This document shows, piece by piece, positions 17,513-24,710 of a stretch of 64,000 nt of DNA. A program made the position numbers and the translations under genes. The notes under the pieces are model-generated. The model saw only the letters and a list, made by a program, of their open reading frames with translations. It made no database searches and was not told where the DNA came from. The stretch covers positions 434,001 to 498,000 of the forward strand of contig CAJUEW010000001.1 of assembly GCA_910585465.1 (NCBI GenBank), in the 5' to 3' direction. The stretch comes from an uncultured Lachnospiraceae bacterium. Lineage in GTDB: Bacteria > Bacillota > Clostridia > Lachnospirales > Lachnospiraceae. Positions within the stretch are counted from its first letter, which is position 1, and every line of letters begins with the position of its first letter.

Positions 17513-18170
17513 CGTTTTTAATGCCTCCTCTCATAATATCCTGAATATACAGTCCATCACTCTCTTCTTCAAGCATTTCCATATAAAGCTGATTGGCTTC
17601 ATCATCTCTGGCTTTGCGAAGAACATAATATTGATCTTTCCCGGCCACATCAAAGCCCTCGTATTTCAGCTTGGAAAAAGCAAACTTGGATTTAATAACT
17701 ATTTGTTCACCCAGCTTTCCAAGTTGCATAGCACGTGCAAGCTGTTCTACAGAAATACCATTGTTAAGGAATGACTCTGCATAATCAAAATAAGAATCGT
17801 CCGCGCGGTAGCCTGTAATCAAGTCAAAGGCATTTACATTGACGCTGAAGTTATCGATCAAATATCGCTTTGCTCGTCTTGCCACAGGAGTTTTGATAGA
17901 AAACAGGCGATGTTCCACCAAAACAGCAATCCAGTTAAGGATCGTGTAATCAGGACTATTCAAATTCAAAATGTTCAAGTATTCGATATCCAGTGTATAG
18001 CGGTTGGAAAATCCATCACGCAAGGAAGATACCGCCCACTCTTTTGCAAGCTCTTCACTTGCAGTACAGTAAAACCCAAGACCAAAGTCGTTATTCTTCT
18101 TGCCTTCACCGAAAATGGGCTGTTCCACATTTTTTTCTGAACCGTGGTATATCGTAATCAGTTTATCCAT
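17478..18170 (-). CDS. DUF3990 protein, ADP-ribosyltransferase-like putative toxin
   Basis: A 230-residue protein. The N terminus reads ITIYHGSEKNVEQP and DFGLGFYCTASEELAKEWA, the DUF3990 hallmark, with an H-G-S and a G-x-G-F-Y motif comparable to the H-Y elements of ADP-ribosyltransferase folds. The family has been placed in the ART superfamily; activity here is not proven. I prefer ATG 18170 (GGAG 9 bases upstream, leader of about 20 bases) over ATG 18185, which would leave almost no leader. First gene of the pair with the HTH protein. Confidence 0.75.
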   Translation of the reverse strand: MDKLITIYHGSEKNVEQPIFGEGKKNNDFGLGFYCTASEELAKEWAVSSLRDGFSNRYTLDIEYLNILNLNSPDYTILNWIAVLVEHRLFSIKTPVARRAKRYLIDNFSVNVNAFDLITGYRADDSYFDYAESFLNNGISVEQLARAMQLGKLGEQIVIKSKFAFSKLKYEGFDVAGKDQYYVLRKARDDEANQLYMEMLEEESDGLYIQDIMRGGIKNDDARIPRNISE

Positions 18171-18198
18171 GTCCCCGATCTCCATTCCTTTTCCCGTT

Positions 18199-18227
18199 AT
18201 TATATCACCAAAGTGATATTAAGTCAA
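18199..18227 (-). promoter_or_regulatory. Promoter of the DUF3990-HTH pair
   Basis: On the minus strand TTGACT (18222-18227) and TATAAT (18199-18204) are 17 bases apart. The palindrome at 18202-18219 fills the spacer and enters the -10 box, so a bound repressor would exclude polymerase. Confidence 0.85.
18202..18219. promoter_or_regulatory. Operator O1 of the DUF3990-HTH pair
   Basis: ATATCAC-CAAA-GTGATAT, a perfect 7-bp dyad with a 4-base spacer, lying between the -35 and -10 boxes. A second copy lies at 18245. Confidence 0.85.
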
Positions 18228-18244
18228 TCAACTCCAGAAAATTT

Positions 18245-18260
18245 ATATCACCAAAGTGAT
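18245..18260. promoter_or_regulatory. Operator O2 of the DUF3990-HTH pair
   Basis: ATATCACCAAAGTGAT repeats the first 16 bases of O1 exactly, 43 bases further upstream (about four helical turns), allowing two dimers on the same face. Confidence 0.8.
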
Positions 18261-18457
18261 GTCGAAAAAATCAGATAAGTGAAATACCACGCTCATCATA
18301 AACAGCTGCCTTGATACTCCCCATGGCTAAAGCCGGAGGATTCCCGGTTCAACGACCGCAGCCTTTCACATGAGAATTTGGTGTTAGTATATAAGTGTGG
18401 GCAAGAAAAATTGAACAACCAATACTATCGAGTGAAAGAACAAAGGAGATGTGGGGC

Positions 18458-18538
18458 ATGGTAAAAAACCAAAAATCTTATACTCCGGAATTTAAGCAGC
18501 AGATCGTTTTATATACAGGTTCTATCCGGAACCTGTAA
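18458..18538 (+). pseudogene. IS3-family transposase OrfA remnant
   Basis: A 26-codon start of an IS3-type OrfA (VKNQKSYTPEFKQQIV) with an AGGAG site upstream, cut by a stop right after TGSIRNL. The rest of OrfA and all of OrfB are missing. The sequence before it (about 18380-18457) looks like an IS3 left end. Recognition rests on the short N-terminal HTH_Tnp_1-like stretch. Confidence 0.6.
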
Positions 18539-18607
18539 AACAATTTTCAAACCGCAACTGACAAAACGGCGGCACCATGCTATAATAACAAAAAGAGAGG
18601 TATATTG

Positions 18608-19203
18608 ATGTCGAACACAGACAGAACCATCCAGCAATTAAATCTGGAGGACGATTTCCTTTTTGCAAAGGTAATGACCGATAAGGAGATCTGTAGAAAA
18701 GTTTTAGAAAAAATACTGGGCGTTTCCATACGGGAAGTTTCCATGCCTGCCACACAGAAAACAATCAATATGCTCTATGACGGAAAAGGCATCCGGCTCG
18801 ACGTATACATCAACGACGACAAGGGAACGGTATATAATGTAGAAATGAAACCACAAAGATTTTCCTGAATACCAAAGGCAATATGCACGATGTTGATCCC
18901 GAAATGCAGGAATTTCTTTCTTATGTAGAAAACACAACGGATGACTTTGCAGCGCAGGCAAAAAGCCCGCCCATAAAAGAGATCCATAAAAGGGTTACCG
19001 AGGTAAAAGAGAGTAAGGAAATGGAGGTCGAGTATATGACTTTATTACAAAGGGATCAGGAAAATCTTGAATTAGGCACTACGCTTGCAACAAAAATCCT
19101 CAAACTGTATCATAAAGGTATCAGTAATTCAGATATTGCTGATTCTTTACAGCTTGATCTGGAATATGTCAATTCTGTTATCTCCAATTATGAAAATGAT
19201 TAG
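18608..19203 (+). pseudogene. Rpn family recombination-promoting nuclease/transposase, internally deleted
   Basis: The first 86 codons match the Rpn/PD-(D/E)XK transposase N terminus (NLEDDFLFAKVMTDKEIC, then GIRLDVYINDDKGTVYNVEMK), which holds the D and E-x-K-like nuclease residues. Frame 1 stops at 18868. The C-terminal part resumes in another frame (FLNTKGNMHDVDPEMQEFLSYVENTTD, then the helical tail ending at 19203). About 100 residues that normally lie between are missing, so this is an out-of-frame internal deletion. Confidence 0.75.
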
Positions 19204-19263
19204 TGATATAAGAAATATGCGCAATAACTGGGGACCAGGATTTACCGGTCCTTCAGACTGTCA

Positions 19264-19301
19264 AAGAACCCCTGTTAAGCAATCGCTAAGCAAGGGTTCT
19301 T
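19264..19301. terminator. Hairpin between the Rpn and IS1182 remnants
   Basis: AAGAACCC (19264-19271) pairs with GGGTTCTT (19294-19301), followed on the plus strand by TTCTGC and preceded by a short A run. Could end the Rpn transcript. Confidence 0.5.
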
Positions 19302-19309
19302 TTCTGCTA

Positions 19310-20284
19310 ATGTAAAACTTTTCGGATTTAATTGTCTAAAATGCGGATCTTTCCATCTCCACATCACCAGCTTTTTCAGGTTCATGGCAGCAAATTTAAG
19401 CCTTACCCTCTTAATCCCGCGGTATGGCGTATACCTCATCCCATATTTCTCTTTTGTATCCGCAAATACCCTCTCTATCGTCTGGGAACGCAGTTTATGG
19501 CTTTCTTTTCCCTGTGGGGCATTCCATACACTGATATTCCAGGCTTTTATACTCCCGGTATCCATTCCGGTTTGTTGTGCTGTATTTCAGGCTTTTATAT
19601 TCCGGACAGATAACAATGTCCAGATATTTGTCATATACATATTTAACCCATTCATGAAATCCTTTCTTCTCATCGGACGTTTGTAAGGCAGGGAAGGAAC
19701 TCTCCTGTCATCAAAAATCCTTTTGCAGATCCATGGTGTTTTATATCCTGCATCCATTGTCAGCGTTTCTATCTGCGGAAAACGTTCTGTTACTTTTTCA
19801 TACAGCTTATCAAATGCCACACTGTCATGAATATTTCCGCTGGTCACTATGGTGTCCAGAATGAAGTTATGTCTGTCACAGACTGTATGAGCCTCATACG
19901 CAACCGTTTACGTTCTCCTTTATGGAACACCCCGCTTTCCGGGTCTGTGGCGGAAACCGTCATTTCCCGCTGTTTCTCCCCCATTCCCCCTTTGGGACCG
20001 TCAAACGGTTTTTTCCCATGCGCTTTTCGGTCTTCGTTGATTTCTTTCATTAGCTGTTCTTCAAAAACCCTCGCCGCTGATGGGATTGCTTTTTTCATCC
20101 TTCTGTTTATGTTTGCATTGGCTTTGAATATGTGCCCCATCTATAAAAACCATCTCCGGGGACAGGTACCCGCTCCTCTGGGCTTCAAATAGAATCCATG
20201 TAAAAACCTTTTCTATGGTATCTTCTGTAAAACGGTGCCGGAAGTTATAGCTGATGGTGGCAAAATGAGGAACCGGTTCAGTCT
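19310..20284 (-). mobile_element. Degenerate IS1182-family transposase
   Basis: Reading 20284 to 19310 on the minus strand gives IS1182 transposase pieces in several frames: EPVPHFATISY and FTEDTIEKVFTWILFEAQRS near 20180-20280, INEDRKAHGKKPFDGPKGGMG near 20000, VTSGNIHDSVAFDKLYEKVTERFPQIETL near 19800, and LRSQTIERVFADTKEKYGMRYTPYRG near 19450. Frameshifts and a loss of the segment before LRSQTIERV make it non-functional, and the N terminus is missing. No clear terminal repeats were found. Confidence 0.8.
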
Positions 20285-20310
20285 GAGGGCATCCCTATAC
20301 GGGTGCCCTC
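20285..20310 (-). terminator. Hairpin at the end of the small minus-strand gene
   Basis: GAGGGCATCC and GGGTGCCCTC pair (one mismatch) around CTATAC, overlapping the stop of the gene at 20295. It also marks where IS1182 similarity ends. No long T tract on the minus strand. Confidence 0.45.
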
Positions 20311-20441
20311 TTGTTTTCCTTTTGTTCGTTTTCTTTTCCCTTTTCCAGCCTTTTGTAATACAGGGAAACAAACGCGTCTGTTACTCTTTTCTGCCATCCT
20401 TCTGTAAATTCAACAGTGCATGTATATTCCTGTTTTGCCAT
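20295..20441 (-). CDS. Small conserved element protein, unknown function
   Basis: A 48-residue protein beginning MAKQEYTCTVEFTEGWQKR and ending in a charged KGKENEQKENKR tail. The ATG at 20441 has AAGGGGG 8 bases upstream. Proteins of this look (short, with an F/YTEGW-xx-RVTDA-V-LYY core) are familiar to me beside recombinases in clostridial elements, but I can assign no function. Its upstream region resembles the first bases of this window, suggesting a homologue beside the first recombinase. Confidence 0.6.
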   Translation of the reverse strand: MAKQEYTCTVEFTEGWQKRVTDAFVSLYYKRLEKGKENEQKENKRAPV

Positions 20442-20662
20442 AAGACACCCCCTTGTAAAAATATGTAGATACTGGTTGTCCGTATTTCTTGATTTTCCAT
20501 TATTTCCTTTCAAAATACTGCCAGCTTCCTATCAGGGCATCTCTATGCGGTCCGTTTTCTTTCCTCTCTGATACTATTTCTCCATTCTTATTGACTATGA
20601 AATAACTAATATCACTTAATTATGATTATAAACAACGTTTTTATTGATTTTGAAATATATTG

Positions 20663-20691
20663 TTGACTATAAAATATCTCCATGTTAGCAT
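20663..20691 (+). promoter_or_regulatory. Promoter of the XRE-DUF2726 unit, with a repeated TTGACTAT block
   Basis: TTGACT (20663-20668), 17 bases, TAGCAT (20686-20691). The block TTGACTATAAAATA at 20663 is nearly repeated at 20591 (TTGACTATGAAATA), a possible binding site for the downstream XRE protein. Confidence 0.6.
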
Positions 20692-20713
20692 AGGAAGGAA
20701 AGGAGAAAAACTT

Positions 20714-21100
20714 TTGAATACCAGGATAAAAAAATTAAGAAAAGAATTAGTTTTAACACAGCAGGCATTTGCAGAAAGAATCGGTCTAAAACAAAATTCT
20801 ATTGCACTTATAGAAAGCGGCAAGCGAAATATCTCAACGCAAGCAATTTTATCTATTTGCCGGGAGTTTAATGTGAATGAAAAGTGGCTCCGGACAGGAG
20901 CCGGCGAAATGTTTGTAAATATTCCAGAAGAAGATATGTATTCCAAGGCCGCAGCATCCATACTAAAAGAGAAGGATGCTCTTGCCATGGAAGCTTTGAA
21001 GCTTTATTTCCAAATGAGTCCGGAGACAAAAAAGGCCGTGTCTGATTACATATTGCAGCTTGGTGATATGATTCGAGCCCACAAACAAAAAGAAGAGTAG
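20714..21100 (+). CDS. XRE family transcriptional regulator (phage-repressor-like)
   Basis: A 128-residue protein. Residues about 4-58 form a helix-turn-helix (IKKLRKELVLTQQAFAERIG, then QNSIALIESGKRNIS), followed by WLRTGAGEMF, a motif common in phage-type repressors of Firmicutes. The C terminus is helical and may dimerise. I chose the TTG at 20714 (AAAGGAG 9-10 bases upstream) over the longer frame from 20660, which would start inside the promoter. It precedes DUF2726 by 83 bases and may control it or the integrase. Confidence 0.85.
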   Translation: MNTRIKKLRKELVLTQQAFAERIGLKQNSIALIESGKRNISTQAILSICREFNVNEKWLRTGAGEMFVNIPEEDMYSKAAASILKEKDALAMEALKLYFQMSPETKKAVSDYILQLGDMIRAHKQKEE

Positions 21101-21183
21101 GCTTTGGCCTGCTCCAATAGTATCTTGATATATGTATATTACGAAAGAAAAAATTCCGGTTTGTATCAATTAGGGAGGTACTC

Positions 21184-21885
21184 ATGGAACTAAAACACAT
21201 CATTCTTGTTATTATTATTCTTTTTATTTTCCATAAATTGATTAATCTAAAGAAATTAAAATCCGAACTCATTAAAAAAGAGCTTGAGATAGAACAATTA
21301 CAGGAAGAAAAATTACAGAGCCGGAAGAACAATCATTACTCCAAAAATGAATCAGGCATTGAAGAACAGCTTCTTGCATCCCCGGACGAATTTTACTATT
21401 TAAAAGGCTCGTGTATGAACCGGAATGAATCCCGGATGTTCTATTACATAAATTGCGCTCTGAATGAATTTTTATCGCCTGATCAAAGAAAAAATTACTT
21501 TGTTTTTCCGCAGGTCAGCCTTTATGCATTTATTGGTATTTCATCAAATGCGGAGGAAGATTTTACAAAAAGCAAAATTGCCGGTCAAAATATACGTGCC
21601 AAGAGTGTTGACTATGTAATCTGCCGGCGTGTAAAAAACAAGGCATCCAGTTATTATTTATATAAGCCTGTTGTTATTATTGAACTGGACGGCAGCTCCC
21701 ACCATTTACCTACCTACGGACAAAAGGCCCTTGAAAAGCAGCAGGCCCGCGACAAATTTAAAGATTCCCTTTTCGATTCTTTAGGAATTCCTCTTTTACG
21801 TTATCGTATTGATGATACTGATAATGTTATCCGGGAGGATCGTCTTAAAATCAAGCAGGCATTGCAGAAATACCTGCCATCCTGA
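21184..21885 (+). CDS. DUF2726 protein, putative PD-(D/E)XK nuclease with membrane anchor
   Basis: A 233-residue protein. An N-terminal hydrophobic helix (IILVIIILFIFHKLI, residues 6-20) is followed by a coiled coil to about residue 50, then the DUF2726 domain (about 60-230): NESRMFYYINCALNEF, FPQVSLYAFI, SVDYVICRR, PVVIIELDGSSHH and LLRYRID. The Asp in VDYVI and E-x-D in IELDG fit the nuclease core. Such domains occur in mobile elements and defence loci; no substrate is known. Start ATG 21184 after GGGAGG. Confidence 0.78.
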   Translation: MELKHIILVIIILFIFHKLINLKKLKSELIKKELEIEQLQEEKLQSRKNNHYSKNESGIEEQLLASPDEFYYLKGSCMNRNESRMFYYINCALNEFLSPDQRKNYFVFPQVSLYAFIGISSNAEEDFTKSKIAGQNIRAKSVDYVICRRVKNKASSYYLYKPVVIIELDGSSHHLPTYGQKALEKQQARDKFKDSLFDSLGIPLLRYRIDDTDNVIREDRLKIKQALQKYLPS

Positions 21886-21961
21886 GATTGTCTAAAACTA
21901 TATATTGTTTTTGCGATTAGGCCGGAGCAAAGGCGCATATATTGTACAGGAGGATAATAGG

Positions 21962-23506
21962 ATGAGAATCGGAATTTACCCCCGGAAATCTGTATACCGG
22001 GACAACAGTGAATCTGTTTCCACTCAGGTGAAGCTCTGCAAAGAATATGCTTCCATCATTTACCGCGGCCAGGAACTGGAATATATGATTTATGATAAGG
22101 ATGAAGGATTTTCCGGAAAGAACGTCAACCGTCCAAGCTATAAACAGCTTATGAACGATGTGCGCAGCAGTCTTTTGGATGTTGTCATGGTATACAAGCT
22201 GGATCGTATCAGCCGTAACGTCCAGGACTTCTCAAATACCTTTGCTGTCTTTCAGGAGCATGGCGTAAGCTTTGTAAGCGTCAAGGAAAGCTTTGATACC
22301 TCCACTCCTATCGGAAGGACTGTCATGTATATTCTCGCCGCATTTGCCCAGCTGGAACGCGAAAATACATCCGAACGTGTATCTGACAGCATGCTGGAAA
22401 TGGCAAAGTGCGGCTTCTGGACCGGAGGGCGGACACCTATAGGTATGAAGACTGTCCGTAAAACAGTCGCAGGCAGGGAACACTCCTTCCTTATGGTGGA
22501 TGAAGAGACGATCCCCTTAGTCAGACAGCTTTTTTCCCTTTTTCTGGATGGGATGTCCATTACCAAGCTGGAGCGTTACTGCCGGGATCATGGAATGAAA
22601 ACTTCAGGCGGAAAATATATGGCAACAAACCAGCTTCACTTTATCCTGACCAATCCCGTGTACTGCCGGAATGACGCGGCTGCTCTCGCTTATTTCAGAG
22701 AAAAAGAATATATCCTTCCGGAGCATGCCGATCTGATCTTTGACGGCTCCAGGGGATTGATTGGGTATGGCCGGAGCGGACACAGAGAGGGCACTTCCCC
22801 GCCTCTTACGGTTGCGCTTGGAATTCATGACTGGGTAATTTCCGGAGAGGATTGGGTCGCTGCACAGCGCCGTATGGGCACCAATAAACAGATACGGACA
22901 TCCAAATATGAGGTCGGCATCTTAAAAGGCGTTCTACGCTGCAGCAACGGCCACAGGACGATTACTAAAGTATATAATCAGAAAGGGAGTCAATACCGCT
23001 CTTATCTTTGCTCCATCCGGGACAGAAAGGGAGCCGCTTATTGTGATACTCACCATATTAAATTAGATCAGGTGGATGATCTGTTCCTTAAAAAGCTCAA
23101 GGAGCTGAAGCTCAACAAAGATTTAATCGTTCTGCAGGATTTTCAGGAGTTTCCGGTCTTTGATGAGAAATCGGCTCTCCGCAGGCGTGATTCTATAGAA
23201 ACTAAAATCAACAATCTGACAGCCATCCTGGAAGAAGCAGACGGCCAGGCATCAGCAAAATATATTCTCCGCCAGATCAATCAGCTGGATGCAGAGCTTC
23301 AGCAGCTCGAATCAGATATTCAGGACAGCCGCCGTCAGGCAGGACTTATGAAGCAAAAGGAAAATACGATTGATTATGTTTACGATCAAATCTGCTATCT
23401 GCTGAATCATTTTGAAATCCTGGAATACAAAGAAAAGAATGAATTAATCCGGAAGATTGTTAAAGAATGTATATTTGATGATGGAAATCTGAAAATTATT
23501 TTTTAG
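21962..23506 (+). CDS. Large serine recombinase (integrase of the 6.7-kb element)
   Basis: A 514-residue large serine integrase. Catalytic domain: IGIYPRKSVY with the nucleophilic Ser, then KLDRISRN, DTSTPIGR and QLERENTSERV (about residues 1-145). Recombinase domain: TPIGMKTVR and LHFILTNPVYC. A zinc-ribbon part (LRCSNGH, YLCSIRD, YCDTHH) and a long coiled coil (about 400-490) follow. It is clearly a different lineage from the recombinase at 146. ATG 21962 has AGGAGG 8-9 bases upstream. The stop lies 5 bases from the right inverted repeat. Confidence 0.93.
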   Translation: MRIGIYPRKSVYRDNSESVSTQVKLCKEYASIIYRGQELEYMIYDKDEGFSGKNVNRPSYKQLMNDVRSSLLDVVMVYKLDRISRNVQDFSNTFAVFQEHGVSFVSVKESFDTSTPIGRTVMYILAAFAQLERENTSERVSDSMLEMAKCGFWTGGRTPIGMKTVRKTVAGREHSFLMVDEETIPLVRQLFSLFLDGMSITKLERYCRDHGMKTSGGKYMATNQLHFILTNPVYCRNDAAALAYFREKEYILPEHADLIFDGSRGLIGYGRSGHREGTSPPLTVALGIHDWVISGEDWVAAQRRMGTNKQIRTSKYEVGILKGVLRCSNGHRTITKVYNQKGSQYRSYLCSIRDRKGAAYCDTHHIKLDQVDDLFLKKLKELKLNKDLIVLQDFQEFPVFDEKSALRRRDSIETKINNLTAILEEADGQASAKYILRQINQLDAELQQLESDIQDSRRQAGLMKQKENTIDYVYDQICYLLNHFEILEYKEKNELIRKIVKECIFDDGNLKIIF

Positions 23507-23511
23507 TCTTT

Positions 23512-23539
23512 CTCTCGTTAATATCATAATAGGAGTACC
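23512..23539. other. attR: 20-bp inverted repeat plus 8-bp core (right end of element)
   Basis: CTCTCGTTAATATCATAATA (23512-23531), then the core GGAGTACC (23532-23539), then M23 gene sequence. It mirrors attL at 16802-16829. The core centre AGTA is not self-complementary, which would give the site its direction. Confidence 0.92.
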
Positions 23540-24202
23540 AATCTGTCCCATCATATCATGTCCCAGATGATTGCGTTTATATCCGTAGCTTCTGGACACT
23601 CCAAAATCATCATAATCGCTGTACGGAAAGCCTTTAGCAATTGGGTTGAACGCTTTCAGGCCATATTTTTTCACCCAGGCCTTCTTTCCGTCCTCGCCTT
23701 CCACTGGCTCCTCTATCTCATATTCTCCAACCATCCCGCCCAATACGGCAGCATATGCTTCCTGATAATATGGAAAATACTGAAGATCCTTTACCAGCTT
23801 TGATATCTCCTCTCCCTGACTGACCTTCTCCTCCAGCGATTCCATATACTGGCAGACTGTCCGGTCATTTTCAAAGGAACCGCCGGTATGAGCCGCTGTC
23901 CATGCCAGCAGATCAATCCATCCAATATGTACATCCGTCCCATAGGTATCTCTGTCATATTCATATGCCTCTGTCATGGCAAATTTAGATACGCCGAAGT
24001 CTACCCAGCGGATAAAATCCTCCCCCGCCTCTTGTTTTGATTCCGGCTTATCCTGTGTCTTTTGTTCCTCCTGCCCGTCTCCCTTCACAGACTGCGCGTC
24101 CTCTGCTGCTGCCGCCTCCAGAAACTCCTTTTCCTCCGCCCAATAGGATATGCTGGCGAACACCAGAAGAATTAAAATATTGACAAATAATATGCGTTTC
24201 AA
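23534..24202 (-). pseudogene. M23 metallopeptidase, N-terminal part, severed by the integrated element
   Basis: 223 codons: a membrane anchor (ILFVNILILLVFASISYW), an acidic linker to about residue 60, a helical domain, then the start of the M23 fold with GYKRNHLGHDMMGQIGT. His212 and Asp216 are the first zinc motif (HxxxD); the partner HxH lies at 16342-16809. Beyond 23534 the frame runs into the element for about 29 codons, antisense to the recombinase end, and stops at 23444. The start is TTG 24202. The intact protein would be a membrane-anchored LytM-type peptidase of the cell wall; a sporulation role is possible but not shown. Confidence 0.92.
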
Positions 24203-24299
24203 ATCTTTTTCCGTCCTCTACCTATTATTATCCAGTGTATGCCTTGGCTCTTTGTTTCATGCCCGTCGATTTTTCTCCCGCTTTGTCAGCCGATTTTAT

Positions 24300-24328
24300 T
24301 TGACACGCTTCACAAACTATGGTAGTCT
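24300..24328 (+). promoter_or_regulatory. Promoter of the cold-shock gene
   Basis: TTGACA (24300-24305), 17 bases, TAGTCT (24323-24328). The leader is only about 35 bases, shorter than the long cspA-type leaders. Confidence 0.6.
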
Positions 24329-24369
24329 TAGACTATGCGATATGCATGCATATATTTTAAGGAGGTACC

Positions 24370-24573
24370 ATGATGAATAAAGGTACAGTTAAGTGGTTCA
24401 ACAACCAGAAAGGCTACGGATTTATCTCCGATGAGGAAGGTAATGATGTATTTGTCCATTATTCAGGTCTGAATATGGATGGTTTCAAATCGCTGGAAGA
24501 GGGCCAGGCTGTTGAATTTGAAGTGATTAACGGTGCAAAAGGACCGCAGGCTACTAATGTAACCAAACTTTAA
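24370..24573 (+). CDS. Cold-shock domain protein
   Basis: A 66-67-residue single cold-shock domain. RNP1 KGYGFIS and RNP2 VFVHYS are intact, as is the N-terminal GTVKWFNNQKG. Such proteins bind single-stranded RNA/DNA and melt RNA structure. The start may be ATG 24370 or the next codon 24373; AAGGAGG lies at 24359-24365. Monocistronic, convergent with the amidase gene. Confidence 0.95.
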   Translation: MMNKGTVKWFNNQKGYGFISDEEGNDVFVHYSGLNMDGFKSLEEGQAVEFEVINGAKGPQATNVTKL

Positions 24574-24680
24574 TCCTGATTTGAACATTTACAGATTCTT
24601 ATGTTAAAATAAATATAAGTACCACAATTTCTTATATATTTTTTTGAATTGAGAATTATGCAGAATGCAAAAATGGAAAT

Positions 24681-24710
24681 AAAAAGGAGACGCGTCAGCG
24701 TCCCTTTTTT
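24681..24710. terminator. Bidirectional terminator between the cold-shock and amidase genes
   Basis: AAAAAGGAGACGC-GTCA-GCGTCCCTTTTTT: near-perfect arms flanked by A and T runs, so it works on both strands. The stop codon of the amidase lies in its T run. Confidence 0.85.

Larger units (their letters stand above)
16810..23531. mobile_element. Integrated 6.7-kb serine-recombinase element inside an M23 peptidase gene
   Basis: Bounded by 20-bp inverted repeats and a duplicated 8-bp core. Contents in order: HTH protein and DUF3990 (minus), IS3 orfA remnant, Rpn remnant, IS1182 remnant, small minus-strand protein, XRE regulator, DUF2726 protein, large serine recombinase. No conjugation, replication or capsid gene is visible, so it would move only by its own integrase plus outside help. 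A circular form would carry an attP of two 20-bp arms around GGAGTACC, the dyad layout usual for large serine integrases. Excision would restore the host gene. Confidence 0.9.

Noticed and set aside
16874..21885. Element as a prophage or conjugative element
   Set aside because: No capsid, portal, terminase, relaxase or type IV secretion gene; only regulators, small cargo and IS remains.
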